A stretch of DNA of 64,000 nt, taken from Pseudopyrenochaeta lycopersici (taxonomy: Eukaryota > Ascomycota > Dothideomycetes > Pleosporales > Pseudopyrenochaetaceae). The notes under the pieces were generated by a model. That model was not told the DNA's origin. It was given only the letters and a program-made list of their open reading frames with translations, and did not search any database. Both the position numbers and the translations under genes were made by a program. Shown here piece by piece: positions 19,981-31,246 of this stretch. The stretch spans positions 1 through 64,000 of the forward strand of contig NHZP01000036.1 in NCBI GenBank assembly GCA_003313425.1, read 5' to 3'. The first letter of the stretch is position 1, and every line of letters begins with the position of its first letter.

Positions 19981-20394
19981 ATGACAGAGCGATCAATCAC
20001 ACTTTCAAGGCACAGCAGTTTCACAAGCGAGGCGTATACACGAGGGAGAAATTACGCCTCCTCCGCTTATGGTGCCGCGTCTGCTGAATCTTCGACCACG
20101 GACGGCTCGTGCGACGATCTGTTCACTGACGATGGGCTTTCGAGTGAAGAGATAAACGACCCGGAAGACATGGCATTTTTTCCGCAGTTTCTGCCAATGC
20201 TCTTCCGGCACTGTCTACGCAATGACGCTTCGAGCACCTCAGAGTTGTTACGACAGGCCGCAAATGAAACAAAGCAAGACCCGGCATGGAAGCCCGCTTT
20301 AAAAATAATGATGTGTATGACGGCTTACCTTGACCACCATGACGTCTTACTAGCTTTGCAAGATCATATCAACCAGCGTACTTTTCATTATTGA
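19981..20394 (+). CDS. Small acidic hypothetical protein
   Basis: 137 residues. The N-terminal third is Ser/Thr/Tyr-rich (SAYGAASAESSTTDGS), followed by an acidic run (DDLFTDDGLSSEEINDPED) and a helical C-terminal half (FLPMLFRHCLRND.., KIMMCMTAYLDHHDVLLAL). The composition looks coding rather than random. No family recognised and no signal peptide. Possibly an orphan. Confidence 0.45.
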   Translation: MTERSITLSRHSSFTSEAYTRGRNYASSAYGAASAESSTTDGSCDDLFTDDGLSSEEINDPEDMAFFPQFLPMLFRHCLRNDASSTSELLRQAANETKQDPAWKPALKIMMCMTAYLDHHDVLLALQDHINQRTFHY

Positions 20395-21481
20395 TTTTGC
20401 CAGAGGAGCATAAGCCAACGGACGACGTAAATAAGGACTCTACAGCCCGAGTCGGCTATTATCACACCTCGAGGTTGAGAGGCAGAGTTACTATACAGCG
20501 TGACTCCCACCCAATAGCCTAAATGTCCTCAATCGTATCGTGTTATTGCAGACCTCCCCCATGAAGGGTACCCTCTCGCAAAGATGCATCCGTGCATATC
20601 CGTGTCATAAAATGAAAAACCTAAGCGGGACACCTCAATTACGGTTCATTTTGACTGCGCAACTTTTGGTGCATAATCGCTTGGCTAGCAAATTATGTGA
20701 CTAACAATAGTATCCCACAGGTCATGATTATCAATTGTGTCATTGTTTACTGCGTTAAAAACACCCCTAGCATATGAACCAAAAGTCAATCAGATATGCT
20801 GCCCCTTATTGTGACATTTTTCAGTTTATTCTTGTTGCTGTCCACCAAATTCGGCCACGAGCAGTTCACGTCTTTGGTTGGGGCTTTCGTTGCAGGAGGA
20901 ATGCTATACGTCGCGGTCAGTGGGAGGCTATAGCAATCTTAAAGATATAAGTTATAGACAAGCACGGGTTCTTCTATTTCATATCCAGTCCGCCAGCCAA
21001 GTTGCATGAGAGCAAGCAGTCTAGCGCGGTTGTTAGCCCGGAGGAGCAATGTTCACACAGTGCCAAGGGCAGTATAACAATACTCGTCCACGACTCGGAC
21101 GCCATAGGGACTAGTTCTCTGTGCGACACAAATAAGCTGTGTTTTCACTAAGTCACAATTCGGACACTAGTTGGACATTATCTTTCGACAAGCAAGCTGT
21201 CTACTTCCCACCTAACGCGCGATAGGACGAGCTTAATGGTTTCTTTCGTCTACATATAGCGCAAGTGTATTATCAGAGATTTATATCATAGATTAAGTGA
21301 ATCTTTCGTGCCTCGTTGTAAGCGGTTCATCGAATCTGCGCTAAGCACGTCCTGGTTTATAGCCGATAGAAACAATCACTCAATTCTAATGAGATGGTTT
21401 CAGTACAGCCAAGGTAAGCTTACTACATATCCAGGCATAAAATGCCCGCTCTGTCAATACGATATAGCATAGGGTATCGAA
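20395..21481. other. Intergenic, AT-rich, nothing recognised
   Basis: More than 1 kb without a credible frame or a repeat that I can match to another part of the window. Confidence 0.4.
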
Positions 21482-21948
21482 ATGGAGTACGAGAGCAATA
21501 GGCCACTTAGCCAAGATATCTGTGCCCATCTGAGGGGCCGCATCTCTGAAGTGCAGGCAATGGTCTCAGAAGTCCCACAAGGCTCTCCAGTTCAGCCACT
21601 TCTGATGGGGATGCAAGACCAGTTCTACGATCTTCTTGACGCGCAAACACCGGGTAATACAATGTCAAAGATCTACGAAGCGGGCTAACGAGAACAGATG
21701 CACTGTACTGTGAAGAATGTGGTGGATGGAGCGAAGATGACCCTGTTCCGCTGAATTACGATCCGGATAATTGGGATGATGATTGCTGGTCAGAAGATGA
21801 GGACGACTATTACCGGGATCGCGAATTGGTTCCTTCAGCTGAAGCAAATCCTACAGAAGCAGCGGCGCATGTCGAGCTTTGGAAATACATGGACGACATG
21901 GAGTATCTAGCACGACTGAGTCTTGGTCACGTGGAAGGCAGAACATGA
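21482..21948 (+). CDS. Small two-exon orphan protein with CEEC motif
   Basis: Exons are 21482-21653 and 21698-21948. The intron (44 bp) starts GTAATA, has a CTAAC branch site and ends ACAG. The joined frame gives 140 residues. The first half is helical (CAHLRGRISEVQAMVSEVP). The second begins DALYCEECGGWSEDDPVP and is very acidic (DPDNWDDDCWSEDEDDYY). A single CxxC pair is seen, insufficient for a known zinc finger. No family recognised. The stop codon lies 3 bp before a solo LTR whose 5-bp target repeat overlaps it, so the transcript must end within the LTR. Confidence 0.6.
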
Positions 21949-21951
21949 ATG

Positions 21952-22174
21952 TGTCCGATTACACAAGTGCTGTAAGGCCTGTTAGCTATAAAAGATAAAC
22001 TCAGAAGTACTACACAGGAAAGAGCGATTAATAGAAGGACCGATACTACGGTCTTCGGAACCTCCGGACGCACAGCAGTCATAGAAAGGAGGGGAGAGAA
22101 CACACAATCAATCAATCACGCTCATCATCAAAAATTCATTAAAAGATCAAGCCAAATAGACCTTGAATCTGACG
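21952..22174 (+). repeat. Solo LTR, TGTCAG Copia family (copy 4)
   Basis: Inverted homolog of the copy at 859-1080. Perfect target duplication GAATG (21947-21951 and 22175-22179). Both ends carry a point change (TGTCCG and CTGACG), so it is older than its neighbours. It starts directly after the stop codon of the preceding gene. Confidence 0.87.
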
Positions 22175-22473
22175 GAATGATTGGACCTTTTTCTAAGGGT
22201 TGTTTACCAGATCGCCCTTCGCAGATGTTATTGGAGACCTATCTGTGGGATGGTTATCCAATCGGCACTATGAACTGTCCTTCGTGTACTGACTTGTGTC
22301 GTTATGTGTTTGCAATCATGTCTATGCTTGCTAGGGGTGGGGACGGCGGCGAATTGCTGCCGAATTGATTATACCAATGTGAGCTAGGGTAGTCATGGCC
22401 ACAGTAACAAGATGCTTACGGCTAGAAAATAGGCGTATAGACATGTCTCATACAGAGGCGTATTGTGTTCAGC
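22175..22473. other. Short spacer, no gene
   Basis: Between a solo LTR and the stop of the bZIP gene on minus. Nothing recognised. Confidence 0.35.
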
Positions 22474-23564
22474 TCAAACGTGCCAATATCTCGAGAATGT
22501 GCTTGGTGATACAAACTGGGACGTGACGGGTGAGTAACATGCTTGCGGCTGGTACATGACTGGGATGCACACCATTGCGATGTGGCACCCGCCCATTCGC
22601 GTGGCCGGCCCATTGAATGCCATGGCTCCCTCGTGGTAGTCGACTCGGATGTCGGTGGTGCCGGGGCAGCAATGAGCGGCCTGCAGTGGGCGAGGAGCAG
22701 CTTCACCACACGCATACGGCGGCGTAGGCAGGCCAAAATAGTGCACAGCGTCCTGGGCGGCCGCGCCAGTACCGGCAAGGAGCTCACAAGGACTTCGATA
22801 CATTGCTGCTGGACCTGCGGCCGAGCGAAGGCTATCGCGGCCCGTGATCATTTCCGGTCGGACCCACGTCGCGAAGTTGGGCGGACCCTGCTGAGGAAGA
22901 CTGGCCTCTGACAGACTCTGCAGACCCAGGGCCGCCTGGTGGCGGCGGTGCTCGTCCACTGACGCGTTGTAGGTGCTCGGTCTGCTGGCCATGATTTCCT
23001 CGACACCGTGGTCCTCCGTCGCCTGCCCGTAGACTTCGCTGCGGCAGGGCTCCTCCGTGAAGCTGGGCGGCGCTTGGAACGCATCGAGTAGAGCATCGAA
23101 GCCTGCGTCGTGTTCTTCCGGGGCCATGTTCTGCTCATCAACCTGGGGTGGCAGAGCGTGGTCTTCAGCCTGGGCTGCGTACACCTCTGTTGCAATGAAG
23201 TCGTCTAGCGAACCGCCAGGACTCATACACAGGCTCTGGTGCGGCTGCTCCAGGACTTCCTGGGGCTCTTTGGAAATGTCAGGCGCTACCTCACTCCACG
23301 CATCGGGAACATGTGCAACATACCGCCCTGTAGCCACGTTCCTGGGGCCCTGGGTCGACCGGGCCGGCCATTGCTCGCAGCAACGTATCCCTGACTCCGT
23401 TTCTTTCTGTATGTCCTCTGCGCTATTCGGTTATTCTCACGCTTTCTTCGAACAGAGTCGTCCATGCTGTGGAAGACGGCTGTGTTGGGGATGCTCGAAA
23501 TACGGACACCGGGTGACTCTGTTCCCATGCGCTCCTTCAGACTCGGTGGTGATTCGTAGTGCAT
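22474..23564 (-). CDS. bZIP-type transcription factor with a lone basic region
   Basis: Exon 1 (23564-23396) contains the basic region RRKRENNRIAQRTYRKKR, matching the Pap1/Yap signature NxxAQxx[FY]R. A 68-bp intron (GTCAGG..CTACAG) joins it to a long exon (23327-22474), giving about 340 residues. The rest is Pro/Gln/Ala-rich and acidic, as in activation domains (PPQVDEQNMAPEEHDAGFDA), with a Cys/His-containing C-terminus. No leucine heptads follow the basic region in the spliced or unspliced frame, so dimerisation through a normal zipper is not evident. It would act in the nucleus. The intron choice is inference; other splice choices exist. Confidence 0.65.
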
Positions 23565-24840
23565 GATGCATCATTGCTGGACGTTTGACTAGCTCTGTCC
23601 CTTATACTCTCGACAGGCAAAGTTCGTTATGGGAGTATCTGGGACCGGGGCCCGGCCACCGCTCGCAAGGCGAGCTACCAGAACATAATTTTGCAGCAAG
23701 GATCCACGCACAATTACGCTGGTAGCCCTCTGCCAGCGCTGTAGCGTGGCTGCTGTGCCTCACTTCGGCGCATTGTGCATACCCGGCACGCCGTGAGCGG
23801 TTCTGCTGCAGAAACCCACGACAGCGGCTTGCCGTGGAGCTGCATCGTATGGCACGGCTTGAATGGCCTTGCTATCGGTCGTAGACTATGGGCAGTGCTC
23901 TCAATCCGTAGCCTACGCGCAGCTACGCAACGCGCTTAGGAAGGGGATAGGTGAGATCTCCTCAAGGAGACTTTTCCTGTGTGGGAAATGCGTGGCCGTT
24001 GCGTCTGGTAGTTCTCCGCAAGTGGAACTTAATGACAAGATGGGCCGCCATAGCGCCCGTACTCTCAACCTGACTTCTGCCGCGCCCGGCTCGATGCGAA
24101 GTGAGGAAGTTAGAGCGCTGCGCATGGGCAAGGTAGAAAATGACCGAGGCCGGGCGGCAAACGCTGAGGCCATGGTTTGTCACTACAACCGCGTGGAGAC
24201 CAAAGAGTCTAGCTTTTGGTTGATCACGGGCTGCTAGCCACAGTCGGTAGGGTTCGTTTATATGACCAAGGAACCAAGTGTCTGCGTCCGTCCCGGTGGC
24301 GTATGCCAGATTATGTGGAAGAAGCCGAGTTTGGCAGATACCAAATGGGTTCCCGTAGCTCTTCCCGTAGTGCGTCCAAGTGGGAGCTCTCCACCATGGC
24401 TAGTTGTTTACAGACCCGGGCTAGACCGAATCATGGTGTGGCGTGCATGCATATCCAATCACGTGACAGTAAATGTCGCCGCTCATGATCCCGCCCCCCT
24501 GGGGAACCTACGCCGAACAACAGCTGGACGCTGTTATCTGTTGTCTCGCAGCAGCTGGCCTCTGGACGACCACAAACAACTGCGTCCTCAAGCCAACTAG
24601 ACAGAATCTGGGCATCGCGCGTACGCTCGTCGCACACTCGGGGCCCAACAATTCCGGTGATATTCTCGGCCGTCATTTGCTATCCACATCGACAGGGTAG
24701 AATCTGGCCGACGCTTGTTCTCACAGTCGTGGCTCGCGATCTGCAACAGCGCCGCTTCGTCATGTCATGTACCTGCGCCTACAGTACCGAGTTGCCAGGG
24801 GGACCATTACACCCCAAAAACACCTCGACCAGTGAGATAC
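23565..24840. other. Intergenic, nothing recognised
   Basis: GC-richer than the flanks. Frames on both strands overlap but lack protein-like features. Confidence 0.35.
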
Positions 24841-25059
24841 TGTCAGATGGGATGCTGAAATGCGCTTATCAGAAATTGGTGATCGAGATCATGGATCAGG
24901 TTTCAAAAATGATGATTGTCTTCTTTTTCGTGTTCTGTCCCCCGCTTTTTCCTATATCTCCTCTGCTTCCGGAGGTTCCGCAGATAGTAGTAGTTATCGG
25001 TCCTACTATTGATAGCTCTTCCCTATGCAGTACATCTAAGGTTCTCCTTGTATCTGACA
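24841..25059 (-). repeat. Solo LTR, TGTCAG Copia family (copy 5)
   Basis: Begins TGTCAGATGGGATG and ends CTTGTATCTGACA. Perfect target duplication GATAC (24836-24840 and 25060-25064). Closest to the copies at 2341 and 16885. Confidence 0.9.
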
Positions 25060-25434
25060 GATACCCACAAGGCTGAGTCTCCGCGTCCGCAATTGCGGAG
25101 AAATCTAAGGTAGCAGAAGAACCTGTGGATACTAGGCTGTGCGCGTGTAATTGTCGGCATCTAGATCGACGCGGCGCGTCTGTGCCACGTTCACGCATGA
25201 TCAAATAGACGGCCGTGCCAGGATGACAGACCTCTGTTGGGCCTGAATTACAATTGCGGCGAACGCCGTCCGCTTCCGCTAATATGATTGGAAATGCTTG
25301 CGCTGTGCCGCGCTGCTAGTTCTGGGCTGGCACAGCCGCTTTCTCGCCCTGCACAATTACGAGGCCGTATGTAGCTTGTGCTCGTGTGCGACCCATCTGC
25401 CGCACCTAAGCTCCCACAGGCGACTACGGAGAAG
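25060..25434. other. Spacer between repeats, no gene
   Basis: Nothing recognised. Confidence 0.35.
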
Positions 25435-25656
25435 CAGATTTGTCAACAAGCAGGAAATGAGCGCCAAGGCGCGCTTGAACTCCGACCTAAACGTATATCT
25501 TATCACAGGCACGGACAATTTGTATATACATGTATAGCTATACCGCTCAAAGACGAGTGCAAGTATCTCCTTTAGGCTCGTGCACGTAAAAAGCTTTGAC
25601 TTGGTCCAAGGTCAGGAGCTATCAGGAGTTTCCTGTCCTGTTTGTTGGCAAGTCTG
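25435..25656. mobile_element. hAT-type MITE, copy 2
   Basis: Inverted copy of the element at 4504-4728. TIRs CAGATTTGTCAACAAGCAGG and its complement-like partner; perfect 8-bp target duplication CGGAGAAG (25427-25434 and 25657-25664). Confidence 0.88.
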
Positions 25657-25795
25657 CGGAGAAGGGTGGTATTAGGACTAAGAGCGGTGCTCGTCAGTAG
25701 AGGCTTTCCATCGCCAATTTGATCTCTGCTTGTTGAAGACAATGAAGCAACGTGCGCCATGGGCCGAATGAGACACTAGAAGATCTGTCGCAGGC

Positions 25796-25970
25796 CGGGG
25801 TATGCTCTAGCGAGCCCAGGAAGCAACTGTATTAGTAATCCAGCAGTGATGCTGCATGTAAATCTGCGGGTTGGACTACCCCACACTTCAGACACAACAT
25901 CAATCAATACAACGCTGCTGCGTATCACCATTATCTCAACTTTCATCGTTTTAGCACGTTCAGTGCGACA
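25796..25970. repeat. Solo LTR, TGTCGCA family (copy a)
   Basis: 175 bp from TGTCGCAGGCCGGGG to TTCAGTGCGACA. Perfect target duplication AGATC (25791-25795 and 25971-25975). It is highly similar over its full length to 46086-46270. The TG..CA ends, length and 5-bp duplication indicate a solo LTR. The parent element is not in the window. Confidence 0.82.
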
Positions 25971-25975
25971 AGATC

Positions 25976-26436
25976 CCATTCGCTATGTAAAGTGAGACAG
26001 CTAATCATATCATGTAGGTTGCATACGCACAACTGATTTGAAAGAGGGTAAGGCCGTACAGTAAGACGCTTCTCTGTTACTACAGGCTTGTTTGGATGGT
26101 AAGCAACCAGGCGGAGAAAGTGTTGAAGGTGTTGTCCAGCTTACTGTTGTGGTAGGCAGCATCGCCATGAACACTGGATTAGTGGCGCAGGTGCTGGGCG
26201 ATGCCCCACTGGACTGTTCCCATGAGATTATTTTTAGTGCTGCGCAGTTCAAGAATAGCTCTTTCTTACCAGCACGCATCATTCACTTACATAGACGTGC
26301 AGCTAAGCCATGTCCCGTGGGGCCCATCCAGCCCATAGGCTTTTAAACGGCAGCAATATCCCATCCATGCACACCCACACGGGTCAGCGCTTATCTAGAC
26401 AGTGCATCGCCGCAGCTCTGCACATATACGCCTGCC
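25976..26436. other. Intergenic upstream of bZIP gene
   Basis: Overlapping frames on both strands (about 26010-26346) without clear features. It probably includes the promoter of the downstream bZIP gene. Confidence 0.3.
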
Positions 26437-27132
26437 ATGCCTGAGCCCAAGCGCCGTATGCAGAATAGAGACGCCCAGCGTAGGTTTCGCGAGAGACAGG
26501 CCAAGCAGGCCCAGGCGTCCAAAGACGAGTTTGAAAAGCTGAAGTCAAGATGTGAAGCACTCATAGCGGAGAACACGGCCCTCAAAAGCCAACAGGTGAC
26601 CCGGCAGGAGCATTCGTCACAAGAACTACGTGAGCCGGTAAGCCTCGACTTGGGGTCTGCACCACTCCAGCCAAGCCAAGTGGCAGACTTTACCGATGGA
26701 TTCCAGAGAGAGCTGCTCGCGCTAGAGGCACCTGACGTGCTCCCATCCACACTGGGGAGTGGTAAGGTATTCGAAGATGCCTTCGCCTCGAGCTTGGAGA
26801 GCATCGACTTTGCGTATGACGAGCTGCGAGACGTCCCTATACCTACGGTGGAACTTCCTACAGACGCCCGCCAGATGACAGCCGTGGATGTAAGAGTAGA
26901 AGACAGTAATCTCGTCACAAATGCCGCCTTTAGAAACTCGCCCCATGTAGAGTATAGCCCATGTGGTCCGATGCTGTATCCCCCGCCGATGCCCAGCTTT
27001 GGTGCGAATCACTTGGACGGCCCGGTGCAAAGGGCTGATCTGATCCAAGTTCTGCTACAGGTAGCGTTTACGCAAGAGCGCATAGCCCTGATTGACCTAG
27101 AACGAGCTAAGCTGCGAGTTTGTGCGTGTTGA
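26437..27132 (+). CDS. Yap/Pap1-like bZIP transcription factor
   Basis: Single exon, 231 residues. The N-terminal basic region KRRMQNRDAQRRFRERQAKQ carries the Yap-type NxxAQxxFR signature. It is followed by a short leucine zipper (FEKLKSRCEALIAENTALKS, leucines seven apart). The remainder is acidic and hydrophobic, with a C-terminal helix (LIQVLLQVAFTQERIALIDL) and a terminal CAC. It binds DNA in the nucleus as a dimer by family knowledge. Targets are unknown; Yap-type factors often govern stress, metal or secondary-metabolite responses. It is the second bZIP within 4 kb, so the two could pair; that is inference. Confidence 0.85.
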   Translation: MPEPKRRMQNRDAQRRFRERQAKQAQASKDEFEKLKSRCEALIAENTALKSQQVTRQEHSSQELREPVSLDLGSAPLQPSQVADFTDGFQRELLALEAPDVLPSTLGSGKVFEDAFASSLESIDFAYDELRDVPIPTVELPTDARQMTAVDVRVEDSNLVTNAAFRNSPHVEYSPCGPMLYPPPMPSFGANHLDGPVQRADLIQVLLQVAFTQERIALIDLERAKLRVCAC

Positions 27133-27445
27133 CGCCAGGGATTAATAGACGATACTCGACAAGTATGATTTCCCACTTGTCGCATATTAGACGCAAGCAA
27201 GCCATTCGTCCTAGAGACGAGCAGTGTCCGAGTGCCGCCCTTTAGAGCGTAGGCTACGCGTCGACACCACGCAGTAATACTCTTGCGAAATGGCGAAGAT
27301 GTTCACCCAACTAATTACCAGAACACACTCGGTCAGTCTAGCAAAACCTAGTAAAGAAATCATTCTATCTCGCATATAACAAATGCTTTGGCCATAGAGT
27401 TGATATCATGAGCGATTTCCACCTAGCTTACCAAAGACTTTCATC
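27133..27445. other. Spacer, probable promoter of DUF3455 gene
   Basis: No gene. It lies between two plus-strand genes. Confidence 0.35.
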
Positions 27446-28006
27446 ATGGCTCGCCACAGTCTTGTTCTATTTATTGTTCTGCGCTCGCTATGCGCAGCCG
27501 TCAGCGCAGCCCCACCACCAGTGCCTTGTAACCTATCCCTACCGCAGACCTGCCTACCAAAGCCCCCTCTGGGATCCACTGCAAAGCTCGTTGTTCGGGG
27601 ACTTGGCACCCAAAACTACACCTGCTCCGGCTCGGTTCCGTCCAGTGTTGGGGCAGTTGCGGCGCTCTTTGACATCACCCACCTACAGTGCCCTCAACAG
27701 TACCCTGCTGGCAAAGTTCCAAGTCCTGTCGAAATCGGACGTCATTACTTCACTAAAGACCTGGTTCCGACTTTTGACCTAGCAAAAGCGAATAACCCAT
27801 TTCTCTTCTCTGCGGCGAAAGCAGCGAACATCACCGCTCCAGGTGGTGCAATTGACTGGCTGTATCTGGTCCCAAGATTGGAAGCGCCCAACAGGGGTGG
27901 AGTTAAAGCAGTCTATCGTGTGAAGACCGCGGGAGGGGCCCCTACTACGCCTTGCACAAACGACCAGCAGGTGTCTTACATGGCTGAATATTGGTTTTTC
28001 TTCTAG
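27446..28006 (+). CDS. Secreted DUF3455 protein, copy 1
   Basis: Single exon, 186 residues, starting with a signal peptide (MARHSLVLFIVLRSLCAAVSA, cleavage near ASA/APPP). DUF3455 landmarks are present: VVRGLGTQNYTC, a GAVAALFDITHLQCP strand, a HYF..PTFDL block, the GAIDWLYLVPR core and the end VYRVKTAGGAPTTPC..YMAEYWFFF. The family is secreted and common in plant-associated ascomycetes. It has at times been mislabelled malate dehydrogenase; the function is unknown. A diverged relative is encoded at 39929-40697. Cysteines near both ends could form a disulphide. Confidence 0.9.
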   Translation: MARHSLVLFIVLRSLCAAVSAAPPPVPCNLSLPQTCLPKPPLGSTAKLVVRGLGTQNYTCSGSVPSSVGAVAALFDITHLQCPQQYPAGKVPSPVEIGRHYFTKDLVPTFDLAKANNPFLFSAAKAANITAPGGAIDWLYLVPRLEAPNRGGVKAVYRVKTAGGAPTTPCTNDQQVSYMAEYWFFF

Positions 28007-29106
28007 ATTGCCTCTGTATTAGTGTTTCCGCTTTATAAGGATTGTAAAATGGACGCCAAGACCCCTATTATGAAATCAAACCATGTTGTCCCCTAAGATC
28101 CAGTTAAGCTGTGAAGTGACCACATGAAGCTTCTACATCTGAACCCACTGTGAGGTTTGTATACAGGGAGCTATTCGTATTTCCGTGATAAAGCATCTAT
28201 TGCCCGCTCGCGCCGACGTAGTTAGCTGCGTCTCGCGCGTGCCTAATCCCTACCCCACGTAGTAAGGGCATTTGTAATCTGACAAACTGGGTTTGCGCAT
28301 TATAAAGGGCTGGTTTCTTTGGAGAGCCCAGCTATTGCATTCCTGTATGGGTAGGCGCGCGTTCCAATACGTATCTAGACTCTTTTCTGCTCTGGCGGGT
28401 CTCCTGCAGAGCAAGGACAGACTTTTGTCTCATCGTAAAATTCCATCACTCCTGCTCCGAGCCGCCTGGCAACTGCAGAGCAGACGACTCGAAATAAGGG
28501 ACGGCGATCAGCATCACAGGATCCCTAGCAAGCACCAGCAGCATGTCAGCCACTCTATTCGTATTCGTCCACGAGAATGTTACGCATGCGTACTGAAGCC
28601 AAAGAAAAGAAAGGCTCCTGCAAGGATGTCGTATCCACAGTTTAATAAAATGTACCCGTATCGTCATAATAGAAGAAATCCCCGCGCTAGCATAGATTAC
28701 AAGGAGCTGCGTTGTCTCCGCCGGGATGTACATCGCAGCCTTCGCTTGCTAAAGACTACAAGAGCTGCAATGCGTTGATTGTGAAATTGACGAGGGTTTG
28801 GTCGGCAGAGGCACGTTGAAGGAGGTGGTGAAATTCCTTAGACTGGATTTAGTCGTTCAAAAGACCCGCGCTATGTATCGTCCATCCTTTTTGCAACTAT
28901 GCTCATATTGCTATTGCGATCAAAATTCGATGCTACCAGTCGCTAAGATGACTTATTTCAAGCTCATCACGGTGGCATGGTATATAAATGTATTACGAGA
29001 GAATGCCACTTCACTTGGGAATTGCTAGCTGACTAATCACTTGATCACGATAGAGGAACTGGTCTATTAATGAGATCTGCTGTTCTGGATTTGAATCTTT
29101 GCAAAC
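28007..29106. other. Intergenic; one basic frame of doubtful status
   Basis: A 161-codon plus-strand frame at 28293-28778 is very Arg/Lys-rich and has an equally open minus-strand overlap. I do not support it as a gene. Nothing else recognised. Confidence 0.35.
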
Positions 29107-30741
29107 ATGGCAATAGATGAAGAAAAAGCCTCAACGTCCGGAAAAGACACGGTTTCTCCAGGGTCGAGCAGCAAAGCGTTGATAGGATGGCTGCGACAAC
29201 TTAGTTCTCTTAACCGATACATCCTATTCATAGCGCCATTAACGTTGATTCTCGCGATTCCTATTGTTGCTGCCTTCCTACGGAACGACAAAACCTCGAA
29301 TGGCTTGCCTAAATACACGATTGCGGGGACAGATGAGAAACGATTTTGGATCACGATTGAATCTGTCTGGCTAAGCCTATGGGCTTGCAGAGTAGTCGCC
29401 TATGTTCTGCCGAAGATCGCCAGGTGCTTCAGCAGTCGGACAATTCCAGGGAAAATACAGTACCCCGAGCTTCTACAAAGGCTGGGGAACCCTATATCAC
29501 TCGTCCTGTGGATGATATTGAATCAATTTGCTGTCGCATTGGTAAGTCTTGGTATGGCCCAGTCAAATGAGGCGCTAATCTCGAATTAGTTTATTGACAC
29601 AGACCGTACATGGAAGCACACTGTTCAGTCTATCTTGAAAGCTTTGATGATTTGTTCCTGTATCCTACTAGTAAAGCAATTCGTCATTGAGATCCTCCGC
29701 ACACGTCGCAATTTGAGGATTTCAGGCACAAAAGCTCAGTTCAGTGATCTAGTGGCACTGTACAGCGCTGCGGGGTCTATGTCACGGGTTGCAGAGCCGT
29801 CTGCGTTGTGGACAACCGCAATGGTAGAAGAAGAGGTACGAGCCGCATTGGGAAGTAGGAAATCGACAAAGCAGCTCGCCAGGCATGTAAGCCGATGCCT
29901 TCGGACCAAGAAAGACACGCTTCTGGGTCTTCAAATACGCCAAGCCGTTCGGGATCGTCTGAACGGGAAGACCTCTTGCGACATCTGTTATTCTGACGCT
30001 ATTCTGGACATGTTCATATCCATGGTTACTCGCGGAGACGACGTTCTGCAAGCCATCAATGAACTCAACAACATCCTGTCGCTTACTGCATTCCTATTGA
30101 GTATTGTGATTTTTGGTAAGTGCCACTTTCGAATCGCCTTCGTCTCTACCTAACAGCAGCGCTCAGTCATGTTCCTCAGTCCAAATCTGGTGGGAGCCCT
30201 CGCGGCATCTGCCACAGCCTTGCTGTCGTTATCCTTTGTGTTCGCTACTACATGCCAAGAAGTCCTTGGATCGTGTGTATTCCTGTTCGTTAAGCATCCA
30301 TACGATGTGGGAGATCATGTGGTCATTGATGCTACTGAGCTCGTGGTGAAGCGTATATCTCTCCTCTACACAGTCTTTACCCGCGTACAGACCGCCAAAA
30401 TGGTACAAACCCCCAATATCATCCTCAACAGCCTTTGGGTGGATAATGTAACACGAAGCGAGGCAGTTAAAGAGCGGGTGTCCATTTCAGTCGCATGCGG
30501 TACCACGTCTAAGGACCTTGTCGCCTTGGAGGAAAACCTTCGCCATTTCAGCGCCCAACGTAAAGTTGGCTTCAGATTTGAGTTTGTCGATATTGTGAAC
30601 AGTGACTGGTTGGAGCTGCAATGTGAGATGCATGGTCGAGTTGAGGAAGGACTTCACACGACTCGTTCAGATTTCGTAGACGCCCTGGCTAAGGCACTTC
30701 ACAAGACTTCAATCTCTTGGTCTGGGGTAGAGCCTGCATGA
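29107..30741 (+). CDS. MscS-family mechanosensitive channel
   Basis: Exons 29107-29541, 29590-30115 and 30167-30741 (introns GTAAGT..TTAG and GTAAGT..TCAG) give about 511 residues. Hydrophobic segments lie near residues 37-58, 80-98 and 134-170, with a pore-side pair around SLTAFLLSIVIF and LVGALAASATALLSLSFVFA. The MscS beta-domain block follows: CVFLFVKHPYDVGDHVVID and PNIILNSLWVDNVTRSE. Fungal homologs (Msy1/Msy2 type) sit in the endoplasmic reticulum and control calcium release during hypo-osmotic shock. Those are around 800-1,000 residues with an EF-hand before the pore. Here the matching stretch (CDICYSDAILDMFISMV) lacks EF-hand ligands, so this is a short, probably calcium-insensitive form. 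Frame intact. Confidence 0.85.
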
Positions 30742-31246
30742 CAATATCTCACGCGATTTGGGCAAGATCACGAGGTAGGAGATTCATGGTGTGTGCCTGG
30801 GGAAGACAAGAAACGACACTCCTCTTAGTTACATAGTCAACCGGTGGAGAGTAGAAATTTTGTCCTCGACTAAACACAGAACCAATTATACTCGTTCGCA
30901 TCGTTCTGCTTCTGAGACTACAACCCGTCATTGAATCACCTTTTCGTAAACTAGATTTGCATCTACGAAACCCTGACGGCCCATGTGCTATTCAAAGAGA
31001 TCCCAGCAGGAGAAATCGAAAATCGGATCATGGCGGATGGCAGTTCCACGGCCAAAGTGCGCAGTTTGCGTGCATCCGGCCAGCGGCTCAGTAGCGGAAG
31101 ACAGCTAGGTAGAAGTACAAAATGTATATTAGTAACAAATTGTGAAGTCCATTGCAGGACCGAAGAACTAGTAAGATGGCTTGATAAATACTCTCAGGGA
31201 GGCTACAGGACACACGCCCGAGTTCCTGGCATTGTGTTGACATTGT
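30742..31246. other. Intergenic, nothing recognised
   Basis: 3' flank of the MscS gene. No credible frame. Confidence 0.35.

Noticed and set aside
23863..24237. Plus-strand 124-codon frame
   Set aside because: Two minus-strand frames overlap it and none has recognisable features.
26010..26346. Open frames on both strands upstream of the bZIP gene
   Set aside because: Neither strand has a motif, signal peptide or splice support; more likely promoter DNA.
28293..28778. 161-codon basic frame
   Set aside because: An equally open frame lies on minus; no motif is seen. The high Arg/Lys content is possible by chance.
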